Part shown: positions 28,654 through 39,621 of the stretch, piece after piece | Position numbering within the stretch: position 1 is the first letter of the stretch | Layout of the letters: every line of letters begins with the position of its first letter | Notes under the pieces: generated by a model | What the model was told of the DNA's origin: nothing | Seen by the model: the letters and a program-made list of their open reading frames with translations, nothing else | The model's database searches: none | Made by a program: the position numbers and the translations under genes | Source: Pseudomonadota bacterium | Lineage (GTDB): Bacteria > Pseudomonadota > Gammaproteobacteria > Burkholderiales > Methylophilaceae | DNA length: 64,000 bases | Assembly (NCBI GenBank): GCA_029556915.1 | Contig: JAKQIT010000142.1 | Coordinates: 87,439 to 151,438, forward strand | Direction of reading: 5' to 3'

Positions 28654-29520
28654 TTAAGCGGCTAAACCATCACCCAAACCAGCCACCTCAGGCCAATCAA
28701 GCCAAACGGGCACGCAATTATTGGGTAAAGCTGGTAAACGCCCCATTTCCATAAAACTAATACCAACGCCGTGATAATCTGACCCTTGCGATGACTTTAA
28801 ACCAAATTGGTGGGCGATTTTCGCAAACTGCTGATATTGCGGTGGCGTGTGGCTACCGGTGACCACTTCAATAGCCGTGCCGCCATATTTTCTAAACTCA
28901 TGCATCAATAATAACATGTTAATCATGCCTAAATCATAGCGACCAGGGTGGGCGATGACTGCGATACCACCACTCTCTTTAATTAAAGTAACGGCTTGCT
29001 CTAAACTCATCCATTGATGGTCAACAAAGCCAGGTTTACCTTTGACTAAAAACTTTTTAAACACAGACTTTGTGTCTTTAGCATGCCCACTTTCAACTAA
29101 AAAGCGTGCAAAATGCACACGGGTAATGACATTTTGCTTAGCAATATTCTTTGCAGCTTCATAAGCGCCCAAAATACCAACCTTGGCCAATCCTTCGCCC
29201 ATTTGTTGCGCCCGCAAGTCGCGGTCGGCATACACTTGATTCAGCGCTTGATTTAGAGCAGCGTTTTGTGGGTCAATTTTTAAGCCAACAATATGGATGG
29301 TTCGTTTTTTCCATGTAACCGAAATTTCAACGCCATCAATAAACTGCATATCATAAAGTTTGGCAGCTTCTCTGGCGATAGCCAAGCCGCCCAAGTTATC
29401 ATGGTCGGTGAGGGCTAATACTTTAATGCCTTGCCCAGCCGCATAAGCAACTAAATCTTGTGGCGACCGCATACCATCTGAAACGGTAGAGTGGCAGTGT
29501 AAATCAATCGGGTCTGACAT
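28654..29520 (-). CDS. rnm: PHP-domain phosphoesterase (RNase AM / YciV type)
   Basis: A 288-aa polymerase-and-histidinol-phosphatase domain protein. The first metal motif is DLHCHSTVSDG (residues 6-16), then ALTDHDNLGG, and the last ligands are in HPGRYDLG and GSDYHG. The YciV/Rnm group has 3',5'-nucleotide phosphatase and 5'-3' exoribonuclease activity that matures rRNA 5' ends. The neighbour yciO, 2 nt downstream, supports the assignment. It is divergent from yciB. Confidence 0.88.
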   Translation of the reverse strand: MSDPIDLHCHSTVSDGMRSPQDLVAYAAGQGIKVLALTDHDNLGGLAIAREAAKLYDMQFIDGVEISVTWKKRTIHIVGLKIDPQNAALNQALNQVYADRDLRAQQMGEGLAKVGILGAYEAAKNIAKQNVITRVHFARFLVESGHAKDTKSVFKKFLVKGKPGFVDHQWMSLEQAVTLIKESGGIAVIAHPGRYDLGMINMLLLMHEFRKYGGTAIEVVTGSHTPPQYQQFAKIAHQFGLKSSQGSDYHGVGISFMEMGRLPALPNNCVPVWLDWPEVAGLGDGLAA

Positions 29521-29559
29521 TTAGGTCAACCATAAAATAGCTCAAAAAAACAAAAAGTG

Positions 29560-29565
29560 TATAAT
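29560..29565 (+). promoter_or_regulatory. Possible -10 box for yciB
   Basis: A perfect TATAAT stands 72 nt before the yciB ATG in the divergent gap between rnm and yciB. No convincing -35 box is visible at normal spacing, so this is tentative. Confidence 0.3.
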
Positions 29566-29636
29566 GCGCTTGAAATTAACACCTTATGACACAACATTCA
29601 TCATATCAAATTAGCCGCACACTCTAAAGCACACAT

Positions 29637-30275
29637 ATGAAGTTTTTATTTGACCTTTTCCCTGTTATTTTCTTTTTTTTCACGCTTAAAGTATCAGAAA
29701 AAACGGCGGGGGCTGGCGCTTTTTTGAGAAGCATTTTAGATGCTGTAGGCATCCACACCGCTGTTAAACCAGATATGGTGCCTATTATGCTGGCCACTGT
29801 AGCCGTTATTGTTGCCAGCATTATACAAATTGCATGGGTTAAGCTACGCCACGGTAAGGTAGAAAAAACATTGTGGATTAGTGCGGTTTTAGTAGTGGTG
29901 CTGGGTTTTCTCACCCTATATTTGCAAGACGATGCATTTATTAAGTGGAAACCAACCATTTTATATTGGTTATTCGCCGCTGCCATTTTTATTAGCCAAT
30001 GGTTTTGGAATAAAAATATTATCCGAGCCATGATGGATAAAAATGTAGAGTTACCTGAGCATGTATGGACAAAAATGAATCTCTCTTGGGCAGGTTTTTT
30101 TACAGGGCTGGGTTTTTTAAACCTTTTCGTGGCCAAAACATTCAGCACTGACACTTGGGCTACCTTCAAGTTATTTGGCGCAACAGGCATTATGTTTGTG
30201 TTTATTATTGTGCAAATGTTAATGATACAAAAGTACCTACCTAAAGAAGACGAATCTAAAAAGGATGAGTCATAA
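29637..30275 (+). CDS. yciB: Inner membrane-spanning protein YciB (septation protein A family)
   Basis: A 212-aa protein with five or six transmembrane helices. [13 protein letters not shown] at the N-terminus and [19 protein letters not shown] near the C-terminus are family signatures (the latter corresponds to the conserved LNxxWxxFF segment). It is needed for normal septation in Shigella and affects envelope synthesis in E. coli. The stop overlaps the yciI ATG by one base, giving a yciB-yciI-bolA-like operon. Confidence 0.93.
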   Translation: MKFLFDLFPVIFFFFTLKVSEKTAGAGAFLRSILDAVGIHTAVKPDMVPIMLATVAVIVASIIQIAWVKLRHGKVEKTLWISAVLVVVLGFLTLYLQDDAFIKWKPTILYWLFAAAIFISQWFWNKNIIRAMMDKNVELPEHVWTKMNLSWAGFFTGLGFLNLFVAKTFSTDTWATFKLFGATGIMFVFIIVQMLMIQKYLPKEDESKKDES

Positions 30276-30574
30276 TGTGGTATGCGATTATGGCTGAAGA
30301 TGCTCCCAATAGCCTTGAGCAACGACTGAATCATCGTCCTGCACATTTGGCGCGTCTAACCGCTTTGCAAGATGCAGGACGATTGTTACTGGCGGGACCT
30401 TTTCCTGCCATTGACAGCACAGACCCTGGCGCGGCAGGCTTTACTGGCAGTTTAATTGTGGCTGAGTTTAGCAGTTTAGATGAAGCTAAAACGTGGGCTA
30501 ACGCTGACCCATTTGTGGCTGCAGGTGTCTATGCCAATGTTATCGTGAAACCTTTTCGCAAAACGCTACCCTAA
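30275..30574 (+). CDS. YciI-like protein
   Basis: A 99-aa YCII-domain protein of the dimeric ferredoxin-like fold. It starts [18 protein letters not shown] and carries the conserved His-Leu pair HRPAHLARL and the [10 protein letters not shown] and [10 protein letters not shown] motifs with a candidate catalytic His-Asp pair. The biochemical role of YciI is unknown. The start overlaps the yciB stop by 1 nt and the next gene follows after 4 nt. Confidence 0.9.
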   Translation: MWYAIMAEDAPNSLEQRLNHRPAHLARLTALQDAGRLLLAGPFPAIDSTDPGAAGFTGSLIVAEFSSLDEAKTWANADPFVAAGVYANVIVKPFRKTLP

Positions 30575-30578
30575 GTTG

Positions 30579-30842
30579 ATGATGGATTTAGTTACCGAGA
30601 TTACCCAACGCTTGCAAGTGCTTGAACCTACCCAGTTGGAAATAACCGATGAAAGTCACCTGCACGCAGGGCATGCAGGCAATATGGGGGGCGGACACTT
30701 TAGCTTGCGCATAACAAGCTCGCATTTTTTTGAAAAATCACCGATAATACGCCATCGTCTTATTTATCAAGCCCTTACAGATTTAATACCAACAAAAATT
30801 CACGCGTTAAGCATTCAAGCGCACGCACCTAGTGAAATTTAA
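30579..30842 (+). CDS. BolA family protein
   Basis: An 87-aa BolA/IbaG-like protein; members partner with monothiol glutaredoxins in Fe-S cluster trafficking and stress responses. The fold signature HAGNMGGGHFSLRI and the preceding DESHLHAGHAG, with His ligands, are typical. Two consecutive ATG codons (30579 and 30582) are possible starts, and a TTG lies just upstream. It is in the yciB-yciI run. Its last codons form the first unit of a three-copy direct repeat. Confidence 0.88.
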   Translation: MMDLVTEITQRLQVLEPTQLEITDESHLHAGHAGNMGGGHFSLRITSSHFFEKSPIIRHRLIYQALTDLIPTKIHALSIQAHAPSEI

Positions 30843-30877
30843 CTCAGGTGAAATTAACCCAAGTGAAATTTAACCCC
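30831..30877 (+). repeat. Three direct repeats of about 15 bp across the bolA-like stop
   Basis: Units AGTGAAATTTAACTC (30831-30845), AGGTGAAATTAACCC (30846-30860) and AAGTGAAATTTAACCCC (30861-30877). The first encodes the last residues and stop of the BolA-like gene; the others repeat the same end sequence in the intergenic region before the PPIase. Confidence 0.65.
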
Positions 30878-30909
30878 TAATTTTTATTTTTAACCATGAG
30901 GATGTTCGC

Positions 30910-31698
30910 ATGAAATTAACCCAAACCTTAATCGCCGCAGCCGTTTTAGCTTTATCATCAAACGCTTTTGCAGCAGAAACCATTGCCACCGTTAACGGCA
31001 AAGGCATCAATAAATCTGTTTATGACTACATTGCTAAAGATGCAACAGCACGTGGCCAAAAAGTAGATGACCAAGTTAAAATGGCCATTACCAACAAGTT
31101 GGTAGATTCCGAAATTGTTTACCAAGAAGCGCAAAAACTTGGTCTAGATAAAACATCTGACTACCAAGCGCGTGAAGAGCTTACTCGCCGTGAATTACTG
31201 ACTTCTGCTTACTTACAAGATTTTGTGAAGAAAAACCCAATTTCAGAAACCGACAAAAAAGCTGCTTATGAAGAATACAAAAAAGCTTATGGCGAAAAAG
31301 AATATAGTGCTCGTCATATTTTGGTAAAAACGGAAGCTGAAGCCAAAGAAATTATTGCTAAATTGCAAAAAGGTTCAGATTTTGCCAAATTAGCCAAAGA
31401 GAAATCATTAGACCCAGGCTCAAAAGATAAAGGCGGCGATTTAGGTTGGTTCTCACCAGCAACAATGGTAAAACCATTTAGCGATGCCGTAGCAGCTTTG
31501 CCAAAAGGCAAAACAACAGCCGAACCAGTACAAACACAATTTGGCTGGCACGTGATTAAAATGATAGACACGCGTGCATCACAGCCTTTATCTTATGACA
31601 AAGTAAAAGAGGGTTTAGAGAAAAACTTGCAACAACGTAATTTAGAAAAAATGATGGCAGATTTACGCGCAAAAGCAAAAGTTGATATTGCAAAATAA
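30910..31698 (+). CDS. Periplasmic parvulin-type peptidyl-prolyl isomerase
   Basis: A 262-aa protein with a signal peptide (MKLTQTLIAAAVLALSSNAFA, cleaved after FAA or near residue 21-22). A SurA-N-like helical region (about 25-125) precedes a parvulin domain (about 128-225) with the signatures ARHILVKTEAEA, DLGWFSPATMVKPF and QTQFGWHVIKMID. It helps fold envelope proteins. The family is large (PpiC, PpiD, SurA, Cbf2); the two-domain layout without a membrane anchor resembles Cbf2-like periplasmic foldases. A terminator follows. Confidence 0.92.
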   Translation: MKLTQTLIAAAVLALSSNAFAAETIATVNGKGINKSVYDYIAKDATARGQKVDDQVKMAITNKLVDSEIVYQEAQKLGLDKTSDYQAREELTRRELLTSAYLQDFVKKNPISETDKKAAYEEYKKAYGEKEYSARHILVKTEAEAKEIIAKLQKGSDFAKLAKEKSLDPGSKDKGGDLGWFSPATMVKPFSDAVAALPKGKTTAEPVQTQFGWHVIKMIDTRASQPLSYDKVKEGLEKNLQQRNLEKMMADLRAKAKVDIAK

Positions 31699-31723
31699 GT
31701 TTTCTTAATCTGTTTTCTTGCTA

Positions 31724-31755
31724 ATAAAAAAAGACTCATTTCGAGTCTTTTTTTA
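31724..31755 (+). terminator. Rho-independent terminator after the PPIase
   Basis: AAAAAGACTC (about 31726-31737) pairs with GAGTCTTTTT around a short ATTTC loop and runs into T7. It is a strong intrinsic terminator 28 nt after the stop codon. Confidence 0.9.
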
Positions 31756-31777
31756 TTTATCTGCCCCAGTAAAAAAT

Positions 31778-31850
31778 GTCCGAGAGAAAACAGCACCTCT
31801 GCAAGCCCCATAGAATAAGGCTTGCAGAGCATCACAAATAATGTTTGTTT
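31778..31850 (-). repeat. Dispersed hairpin repeat, copy 9
   Basis: CTCTGCAAGCC (31797-31807) pairs perfectly over 11 bp with GGCTTGCAGAG (31819-31829). The loop CCATAGAATAA is of the TAGAATAA type. The left flank TGTCCGAGAG gives the minus orientation. It lies between the PPIase terminator and feoA. Confidence 0.88.
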
Positions 31851-31940
31851 GAAAATTAGCCAGTTAAGGCTTTTTTATCAAAAAATATTGCAGTTACAAT
31901 TTAAGTGATATAAGTCAACTACAACTTGCAAAAACTGTGA

Positions 31941-31959
31941 GATAATAAGAACTATTATC
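31941..31959 (+). promoter_or_regulatory. Fur box upstream of feoAB
   Basis: GATAATAAGAACTATTATC matches 15 of 19 positions of the E. coli Fur consensus and is itself nearly palindromic (GATAAT...ATTATC). It ends 25 nt before the feoA ATG and includes GATAAT, which may also be the -10 box. Iron-loaded Fur, encoded at 19540, should repress feoAB here. Confidence 0.85.
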
Positions 31960-31984
31960 ATTTAAGAAGCTCATATAGAGTACT

Positions 31985-32212
31985 ATGCAAAGTTTGACGC
32001 AACTCGCTATTGGTCAACCCGCCACCATATCTGCTATTGAAGCGGATGAGTCGCTTTTTCATCGCCTATCTGCACTTGGCTTTCGCGTGGGCAAACCTCT
32101 AAGTATCATTCGCCGCGCCAATTTTAATGGCCCACTGCAAGTGCGCCTTGGTACAACCGATATTATTTTGCGCACTGCCGAAGCAGCACGCATCCACATA
32201 AGCACTAGCTAA
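31985..32212 (+). CDS. feoA: Ferrous iron transport protein A
   Basis: A 75-aa SH3-like protein that helps FeoB import Fe2+. The core LAIGQPATISAIEADESLFHRLSALGFRVGKPLSII (cited by ends LAIGQPA and GKPLSII) and the ending LRTAEAARIHIS follow the FeoA pattern. It is directly upstream of feoB with a 1-nt gap, behind a Fur box. FeoC is not present. Confidence 0.95.
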   Translation: MQSLTQLAIGQPATISAIEADESLFHRLSALGFRVGKPLSIIRRANFNGPLQVRLGTTDIILRTAEAARIHISTS

Positions 32213-32213
32213 T

Positions 32214-34004
32214 ATGAAGCGCATCGCATTATTAGGCATGCCTAATACGGGTAAATCTACCCTGTTTAATCGCATTAGCGGCGCTTCTGCGCGCGTGGGT
32301 AATTGGCCTGGCATTACTGTTGATTTAGCCAGCGCTAAAATTTTGCTCGGCGGGCATATTGCTCAATTGATTGATTTGCCTGGCATTTATGATTTACATG
32401 GCTTTTCTGAGGATGAGCAAGTCGTTAGGCATTTTTTAGAAAACAATGCCATAGATTTAGTTGTCATTGTGCTTAACAGTGCACAAATCGACCGTCAATT
32501 ATCGCTTGTACTACAAATCAAAAAACTCAACTTACCAGCTGTATTAGCATTGAATATGTCTGACGAAGCCAAACATGCTGGCATTACGATAGACACTGAA
32601 AGCCTCACCACCGCCCTTAACATGCCAGTAGTAGCCATTAGCGCTAAGTATGGCGATGGTTTACCCAAAGCTTTGCAGGCAGCCACGCAAATCATTAGCC
32701 AAAATAAAACGGCAACCAACCCGCAAGAAATCGCCCAGTTGTTGCAAGAAGACAGTCAAATTGAGCGCGAAATGGAAACCTTAGTGGCGCGCCATGTGCA
32801 AATTCCTGCCACACTTAGTGACAGCACCACAGATAAAATTGACCGCGTTTTGCTGCACAAGTGGTTGGGTTTGCCGCTATTTTTTGCCGCGATGTTTTTA
32901 CTGTTTCAGTTTATTTTTACCGCAGGCAAACCCCTGCAAGATGGTTTGGCTTGGCTGTTAGAAATGGTGCGCTCCAGCGCACTAGAGCCCCTTTTTGCCA
33001 ATGCACCAGCATGGCTAAGCGGCCTGATGTTAGATGGCATTTATAATGGTGTAACCACCGTGGCGGCTTTTGTGCCCATTATTATTTTATTTTTCATTGT
33101 GATGGCGATGGTTGAAGACAGCGGTTATTTGTCTCGTGCTGCTTTTTTAATGGACGCATTGATGGCAAAAATGGGCTTGGATGGTCGCGGCTTTGTAATG
33201 ATGCTGATGGGCTTTGGTTGTAACGTACCAGCGCTGATGGGCACGCGTATTATGCGCTCACGCCCCATGCGTTTGCTCACCATGCTAGTGATTCCATTGT
33301 CACTTTGCTCGGCGCGCTTACAAGTGTTTATTTTTATGATAACGGCACTTTTTACTGCGCAGCAAGCGCCCATTGTGCTGTTCGCATTGTATGTGATGAG
33401 CTTTGCCACCATGTTTTTAACGGCGATTTTATTTCAGGGCCAATACAAAAATGCTGAGCCATTTTTATTAGAGCTACCGCCCTATCGCTTTCCTACTGCG
33501 CGCCAAATATTACTGCGTGGCTGGCAAGAAGTCAGACATTTTCTCAATCGCGCCACAAAGTTTATCATCATTGGCGTGGTGCTAGTGTGGGCGTTAACGC
33601 ATTTTCCTACCGATGTGCCACCTGCGAGTACCGGCACGTATGCAGGGCAAATCGGCGCTTTTTTTGCCCCTGTGTTAGCGCCGATTGGCATTGATAACCA
33701 ATTTGCCATCGCGCTCATTTTTGGCTTTGTCGCTAAAGAAATTGTAGTCGGTTCGCTCGCAGTTATTTTTGGCTTGCAAGGCGATGCACTCACCGCGCAA
33801 GTGGCCATGCAAATTGATTGGGTGCAAGCCATGAGTTTTATGCTATTCACACTCATTTATACGCCGTGCTTATCCACGGTGGCTACACTCAAAAGTGAAT
33901 CAAAAAGTACCGCGTATATGTGGCTTTCAATCGTTTGGTCGCTCGCTTTGGCTTGGGTGGTGAGCTTTATTTTTTACCAAGGTGCGCGAGCCTTGGGATA
34001 TTAA
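32214..34004 (+). CDS. feoB: Ferrous iron transporter FeoB (short form)
   Basis: A 596-aa inner-membrane Fe2+ transporter. The N-terminal G domain has G1 GMPNTGKS (8-15), GNWPGITVD, DLPGIYDL and a SAK-like region. A GDI-like helical part follows to about 200. The two Gate motifs with the transport Cys are in the membrane region, FGCNVPALMGTR being the clearest. It is shorter than E. coli FeoB (773 aa) but typical of the compact betaproteobacterial form. It is transcribed with feoA and probably controlled by Fur. Confidence 0.96.
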   Translation: MKRIALLGMPNTGKSTLFNRISGASARVGNWPGITVDLASAKILLGGHIAQLIDLPGIYDLHGFSEDEQVVRHFLENNAIDLVVIVLNSAQIDRQLSLVLQIKKLNLPAVLALNMSDEAKHAGITIDTESLTTALNMPVVAISAKYGDGLPKALQAATQIISQNKTATNPQEIAQLLQEDSQIEREMETLVARHVQIPATLSDSTTDKIDRVLLHKWLGLPLFFAAMFLLFQFIFTAGKPLQDGLAWLLEMVRSSALEPLFANAPAWLSGLMLDGIYNGVTTVAAFVPIIILFFIVMAMVEDSGYLSRAAFLMDALMAKMGLDGRGFVMMLMGFGCNVPALMGTRIMRSRPMRLLTMLVIPLSLCSARLQVFIFMITALFTAQQAPIVLFALYVMSFATMFLTAILFQGQYKNAEPFLLELPPYRFPTARQILLRGWQEVRHFLNRATKFIIIGVVLVWALTHFPTDVPPASTGTYAGQIGAFFAPVLAPIGIDNQFAIALIFGFVAKEIVVGSLAVIFGLQGDALTAQVAMQIDWVQAMSFMLFTLIYTPCLSTVATLKSESKSTAYMWLSIVWSLALAWVVSFIFYQGARALGY

Positions 34005-34023
34005 ATTTTTAGCTAAAATTAAA

Positions 34024-34098
34024 CCAACATCATTTGTTCACCTCTGTAAGCCAGTATCCATGCGGCTTCCAGAGGCATAAAAATCTCTCGGGGGATTT
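34024..34098 (+). repeat. Dispersed hairpin repeat, copy 10
   Basis: CCTCTGTAAGCC (34041-34052), loop AGTATCCATGC, GGCTTCCAGAGG (34064-34075). The left flank ACATCATTTGTTCA and right flank CATAAAAATCTCTCGGGGG give the plus orientation. It fills the convergent gap between feoB and the DMT-like gene. Confidence 0.9.
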
Positions 34099-34099
34099 T

Positions 34100-34441
34100 T
34101 TATGTGCGAAACATAAAATAAACTGCGCCCATCAGGCACAAGCCGGCCCACAAAAAATCAAGTTTCAGTGGCTGATTCATATACAAAACAGCGAACGGCA
34201 CAAAGACGGATAAAGTAATCACTTCTTGCAATATTTTGAGTTGCGCTAGTGACATCACGGTAAAACCGATGCGATTAGCTGGCACTTGAAATAAATATTC
34301 CATCAGTGCCACCCCCCAGCTCACCAGCGCAGCAATGAGCCAATGTTTATGATTGAGATTTTTAAGGTGGGCGTACCAAGCAAACGTCATGAAGACGTTG
34401 GAGATGGTGAGCAAAAGAATGGTTTTGAGAATGGTGGTCAT
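34100..34441 (-). CDS. Small membrane protein, DMT/DUF486 type
   Basis: About 113 aa from the ATG at 34441 (MTTILKTILLL); a longer version starting at 34474 is not needed. It has four hydrophobic helices. The FMTFAWYAHLK, WGVALMEYLFQVPANRIG and QLKILQEVITLSVFVPFAVLYM segments fit the DUF486/DMT-like family, a relative of small multidrug-resistance proteins whose function is unknown. It stands alone, convergent with feoB and upstream of the P-II gene in a separate unit. Confidence 0.85.
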   Translation of the reverse strand: MTTILKTILLLTISNVFMTFAWYAHLKNLNHKHWLIAALVSWGVALMEYLFQVPANRIGFTVMSLAQLKILQEVITLSVFVPFAVLYMNQPLKLDFLWAGLCLMGAVYFMFRT

Positions 34442-34558
34442 AAAAACTGATAGATTTTTAATATAAAACAGCAATCACACGAAAGCTAGCCGCAGGCAGT
34501 ACTGCTGGGTACGACGAGGCGAAGCTGACAAAGTGAGTGCTGAATTTATATTAACAAA

Positions 34559-36528
<1,970 letters not shown>

Positions 36529-36532
36529 ATTT

Positions 36533-37483
36533 TTAATAATTACCACCCGCCGCTTTAATCATTTGCACAATTTCAGTGTGTTGACCTTTAAGTGCGTACA
36601 CCAGTGCAGTTAGGCTATATTTGTCTTTGGCTTTTACATTCACCTTGTTATCAAGTAACAGCTGCACTAAGTCAGATTTGCCACTTGCCACAGCCACATG
36701 CAAAATTGGCGTACCTTCGGCATCTTTGTGGTTCACATCAGCACCCGCAGCAACCAATACTTTGGCGGCCTCTAATTGCGCGTTTTTAATCGCCCATGTT
36801 AACGCGGTCCATTGCGTACGGTCTTGCTGGTTAACCTTGGCGCCTTGTTTTGTAAGAAGTTCTACTGCAGGCGCATGACCTTGGCGTGCCGCAATCATTA
36901 GCGCAGTTGCACCTAATTTATCTTGCGCATTCACATTGGCTTTGTGGTTAAGTAAAGTGGTAATGGTTGCAACATCACCACTTTTTGCTGCGTACATCAA
37001 CACGGTTTTACCACTATCGCTCTTAGCGTTAATATCAATGCCTTGCTTCACAATTAAATCAACAGTGGGAGCAAAACCAGAAGATGCCGCTAAACCTAGC
37101 GCACTCCAACCTGATGCATCGCGAATTTTCGGGTCAGCCCCTTTATCAAGAAGCACGCCAACAGTAGTCACGTGATTCTTTTTTGCAGCATACATCAATG
37201 GTGTCCAGCCACTATTATCTGTAGCGTTTATGTCTGCTCCTTTAGCAATCAGCGCAGATACAACTTCTGCTCTATCTTTGCGAGCGGCATACATCAAAGC
37301 GTTTACACCATTTTCATCTTTAATATTTGGGCTTGCACCGCTGGCTAACATGGCGTTTACAGTTGATAAATCCCCTTTTGAAGAGGCTGTGAGCAAGTAT
37401 GAAACATCTTCAGTCGCAATTACAGGCGTAGCCAGCAGACAAGCCAAGAAAACTACTAAGATTTTTTTGATTAGACGATTCAT
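36533..37483 (-). CDS. Periplasmic ankyrin-repeat protein
   Basis: A 316-aa protein with a signal peptide (cleavage near PVIATED, residue 23-25) followed by about eight ankyrin repeats of 33 residues, for example NGVNALMYAARKDRAEVVSALI and SGWTPLMYAAKKNHVTTVGVLL (each cited only in part). The repeats cover nearly the whole mature protein, so it is a binding scaffold. No enzymatic domain is present. It is flanked by sucD (ATG to stop contact at 37483) and nadE, on the same strand. Partner unknown; in some bacteria such proteins support catalase or stress functions, which is not shown here. Confidence 0.88.
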   Translation of the reverse strand: MNRLIKKILVVFLACLLATPVIATEDVSYLLTASSKGDLSTVNAMLASGASPNIKDENGVNALMYAARKDRAEVVSALIAKGADINATDNSGWTPLMYAAKKNHVTTVGVLLDKGADPKIRDASGWSALGLAASSGFAPTVDLIVKQGIDINAKSDSGKTVLMYAAKSGDVATITTLLNHKANVNAQDKLGATALMIAARQGHAPAVELLTKQGAKVNQQDRTQWTALTWAIKNAQLEAAKVLVAAGADVNHKDAEGTPILHVAVASGKSDLVQLLLDNKVNVKAKDKYSLTALVYALKGQHTEIVQMIKAAGGNY

Positions 37484-38361
37484 TATTGTTTTGCTTTAAT
37501 CGCGGCAAGCACTGCCTCACCCAAACCTGCCGGTGAATTAGCCACCACCGCACCGGCTAACTCAAGCGCACGAATTTTATCCGCGGCCTTACCACTTCCC
37601 CCAGAAATAATTGCCCCTGCATGTCCCATGCGTTTGCCCGCAGGTGCCGTTTGCCCTGCGATGTAGGCAGCCACAGGCTTAGTGACATTACTTTTGATGA
37701 ATTCTGCAGCGGCTTCTTCATCAGAGCCACCAATCTCACCCACCATGATAATCGCCTCTGTTTCGTTGTCAGCCTCAAACATTTGCAAACACTCAATAAA
37801 GTTTAAGCCTTTAATGGGGTCACCACCGATGCCGACACAAGTGCTTTGGCCCAAGCCTAATGCTGTGGTTTGGTACACCGCCTCATATGTGAGCGTGCCA
37901 GAGCGCGAAACCACGCCCACTTTGCCACGCAGATGAATGCTACCAGGCATAATGCCAATTTTGCATTCATCTGGCGTGATAATCCCTGGGCAATTTGGGC
38001 CAATTAACTTAGTGCCATTGGCTTTCAGTGCTGCTTTTACGTTTAGCATATCCAACACAGGAATGCCCTCTGTAATACATACCACCAGTTCAATTCCTGC
38101 ATCACTCGCCTCTAGTATTGAATCAGCCGCAAAAGCGGGTGGCACGTAAATCACGCTGGCATTTGCGCCCGTTTCTCGCACCGCATCGCGCATGGTATTA
38201 AATACAGGTAAGCCTAAATGTAATTGACCACCCTTACCCGGCGTGACCCCACCTACCACTTTTGTACCATAAGCTAATGCTTGTTCAGAGTGAAATGTGC
38301 CTTGTTTACCAGTAAAGCCTTGGCATAATATTTTGGTGTTTTTGTTGACTAAGATACTCAT
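37483..38361 (-). CDS. sucD: Succinyl-CoA ligase (ADP-forming) alpha subunit
   Basis: A 292-aa subunit carrying the CoA-binding site and the phosphohistidine. It starts [18 protein letters not shown] and has TPGKGG and [11 protein letters not shown]; the active-site His is in RMGHAGAI. It follows E. coli SucD closely, which favours succinyl-CoA synthetase over the related malate-CoA ligase MtkB. It is 1 nt downstream of sucC. Its last base is shared with the first base of the ankyrin-gene start. Confidence 0.95.
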   Translation of the reverse strand: MSILVNKNTKILCQGFTGKQGTFHSEQALAYGTKVVGGVTPGKGGQLHLGLPVFNTMRDAVRETGANASVIYVPPAFAADSILEASDAGIELVVCITEGIPVLDMLNVKAALKANGTKLIGPNCPGIITPDECKIGIMPGSIHLRGKVGVVSRSGTLTYEAVYQTTALGLGQSTCVGIGGDPIKGLNFIECLQMFEADNETEAIIMVGEIGGSDEEAAAEFIKSNVTKPVAAYIAGQTAPAGKRMGHAGAIISGGSGKAADKIRALELAGAVVANSPAGLGEAVLAAIKAKQ

Positions 38362-38362
38362 A

Positions 38363-39523
38363 CTAATTCACCGCCTTTACAGCCTGTTGTGCGGCATCGG
38401 TTAAGTTTTCTGCCGAAATAATATTGAGCCCACTCTCACGTAACATTTTCTTACCCAGCTCAACGTTTGTGCCTTCTAAACGGACTACAACAGGAATGGT
38501 CATTCCCACCTCTTTTACCGCAGTGATAATCCCTTCAGCGATAATATCGCAACGCATGATACCGCCAAAAATATTCACTAAAATCGCCTTTACGTTTTTG
38601 TCTTCCAAAATAATTTTGAAAGCCTTTGTGACTGTTTCAGCCGTCGCCCCCCCGCCCACATCTAAAAAGTTGGCTGGTGCGCCACCGTGCAACTTAATCA
38701 AATCCATGGTCGCCATTGCCAAACCTGCACCGTTGACCATGCAACCTATGTTGCCATTAAGCGCGATATAATTAATGCCTGCATGATGCGCGGTGGCTTC
38801 TTTGGCATCCTCCTGACTCCAGTCACGTTGCTCAGCGATAGCTTTTTGGCGATATAGCGCATTATCATCAATACTCATTTTGCAATCTAGCGCAAACAAT
38901 TTACCCTCTATTGTCACGACTAATGGGTTGATTTCTAATAACGATAAATCATTGTCTTTAAATAATCGGTATAGCCCTTTAAGCATTTTACTAAAGGCAC
39001 TAATTTGCTCACCTGATAAATCTAACTTAAATGCTAAATTACGTGCCTGAAAATCCACCAAACCGTTGAGCGGATCGCATGACTCTTGCAAGATTTTATC
39101 TGGGCTAGTGCGCGCGATTTCTTCAATATCCATCCCCCCCGCACTAGAAGCTACCACAACCACTCGCTCTAATGTGCGATCTACTAGCATCGATAAATAC
39201 AACTCGCGCGCGATGGGTAGCGTTTCTTCAATCAATACTTGGTTCACCGGCTGGCCATCTGGTGCATTTTGATAAGTCACCAATGTTTTGCCTAGCAACT
39301 CGCTCGCGACGGTTTGCGCCTCTTTAGGCGATTTGACTACTTTTACTCCGCCGGCTTTACCGCGACCACCAGCATGCACTTGCGCCTTAACCACCCACGC
39401 TTGGCTATCAATTTCAGAAGTCACCGTTGAAGTTTGTTTGGCGAGCGAAACCACTTGACCGCGAGGCACAGGAATGCCGTATTTTTGTAGCAAAGTTTTA
39501 GATTGATATTCGTGTAGATTCAT
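38363..39523 (-). CDS. sucC: Succinyl-CoA ligase (ADP-forming) beta subunit
   Basis: A 386-aa ATP-grasp subunit. The N-terminus [20 protein letters not shown], the [18 protein letters not shown] nucleotide-binding region and [19 protein letters not shown] near residue 310 are diagnostic. With SucD it interconverts succinate and succinyl-CoA, and succinyl-CoA is needed by DapD in this genome. 2-Oxoglutarate dehydrogenase genes are not beside it; an incomplete TCA cycle would fit an obligate methylotroph, but this window cannot settle that. Confidence 0.95.
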   Translation of the reverse strand: MNLHEYQSKTLLQKYGIPVPRGQVVSLAKQTSTVTSEIDSQAWVVKAQVHAGGRGKAGGVKVVKSPKEAQTVASELLGKTLVTYQNAPDGQPVNQVLIEETLPIARELYLSMLVDRTLERVVVVASSAGGMDIEEIARTSPDKILQESCDPLNGLVDFQARNLAFKLDLSGEQISAFSKMLKGLYRLFKDNDLSLLEINPLVVTIEGKLFALDCKMSIDDNALYRQKAIAEQRDWSQEDAKEATAHHAGINYIALNGNIGCMVNGAGLAMATMDLIKLHGGAPANFLDVGGGATAETVTKAFKIILEDKNVKAILVNIFGGIMRCDIIAEGIITAVKEVGMTIPVVVRLEGTNVELGKKMLRESGLNIISAENLTDAAQQAVKAVN

Positions 39524-39621
39524 TTTATAGTGGATGCAGGATTAATTTTTAACCAAATGCTATTTTCTCGCAAAATCGAAGTATAAGCTAGTAAAACCCT
39601 ATAAAGAAAGGCAGTGAAATT

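Noticed and set aside
34475-34558. Palindrome-containing stretch (GCAGTACTGC) between the DMT-like gene and glnB that resembles repeat DNA
   Set aside because: No second copy or clear ends in this window.
37483-39523. Malate-CoA ligase mtkAB instead of sucCD
   Set aside because: The sequences follow E. coli SucC and SucD closely and no serine-cycle genes are nearby.
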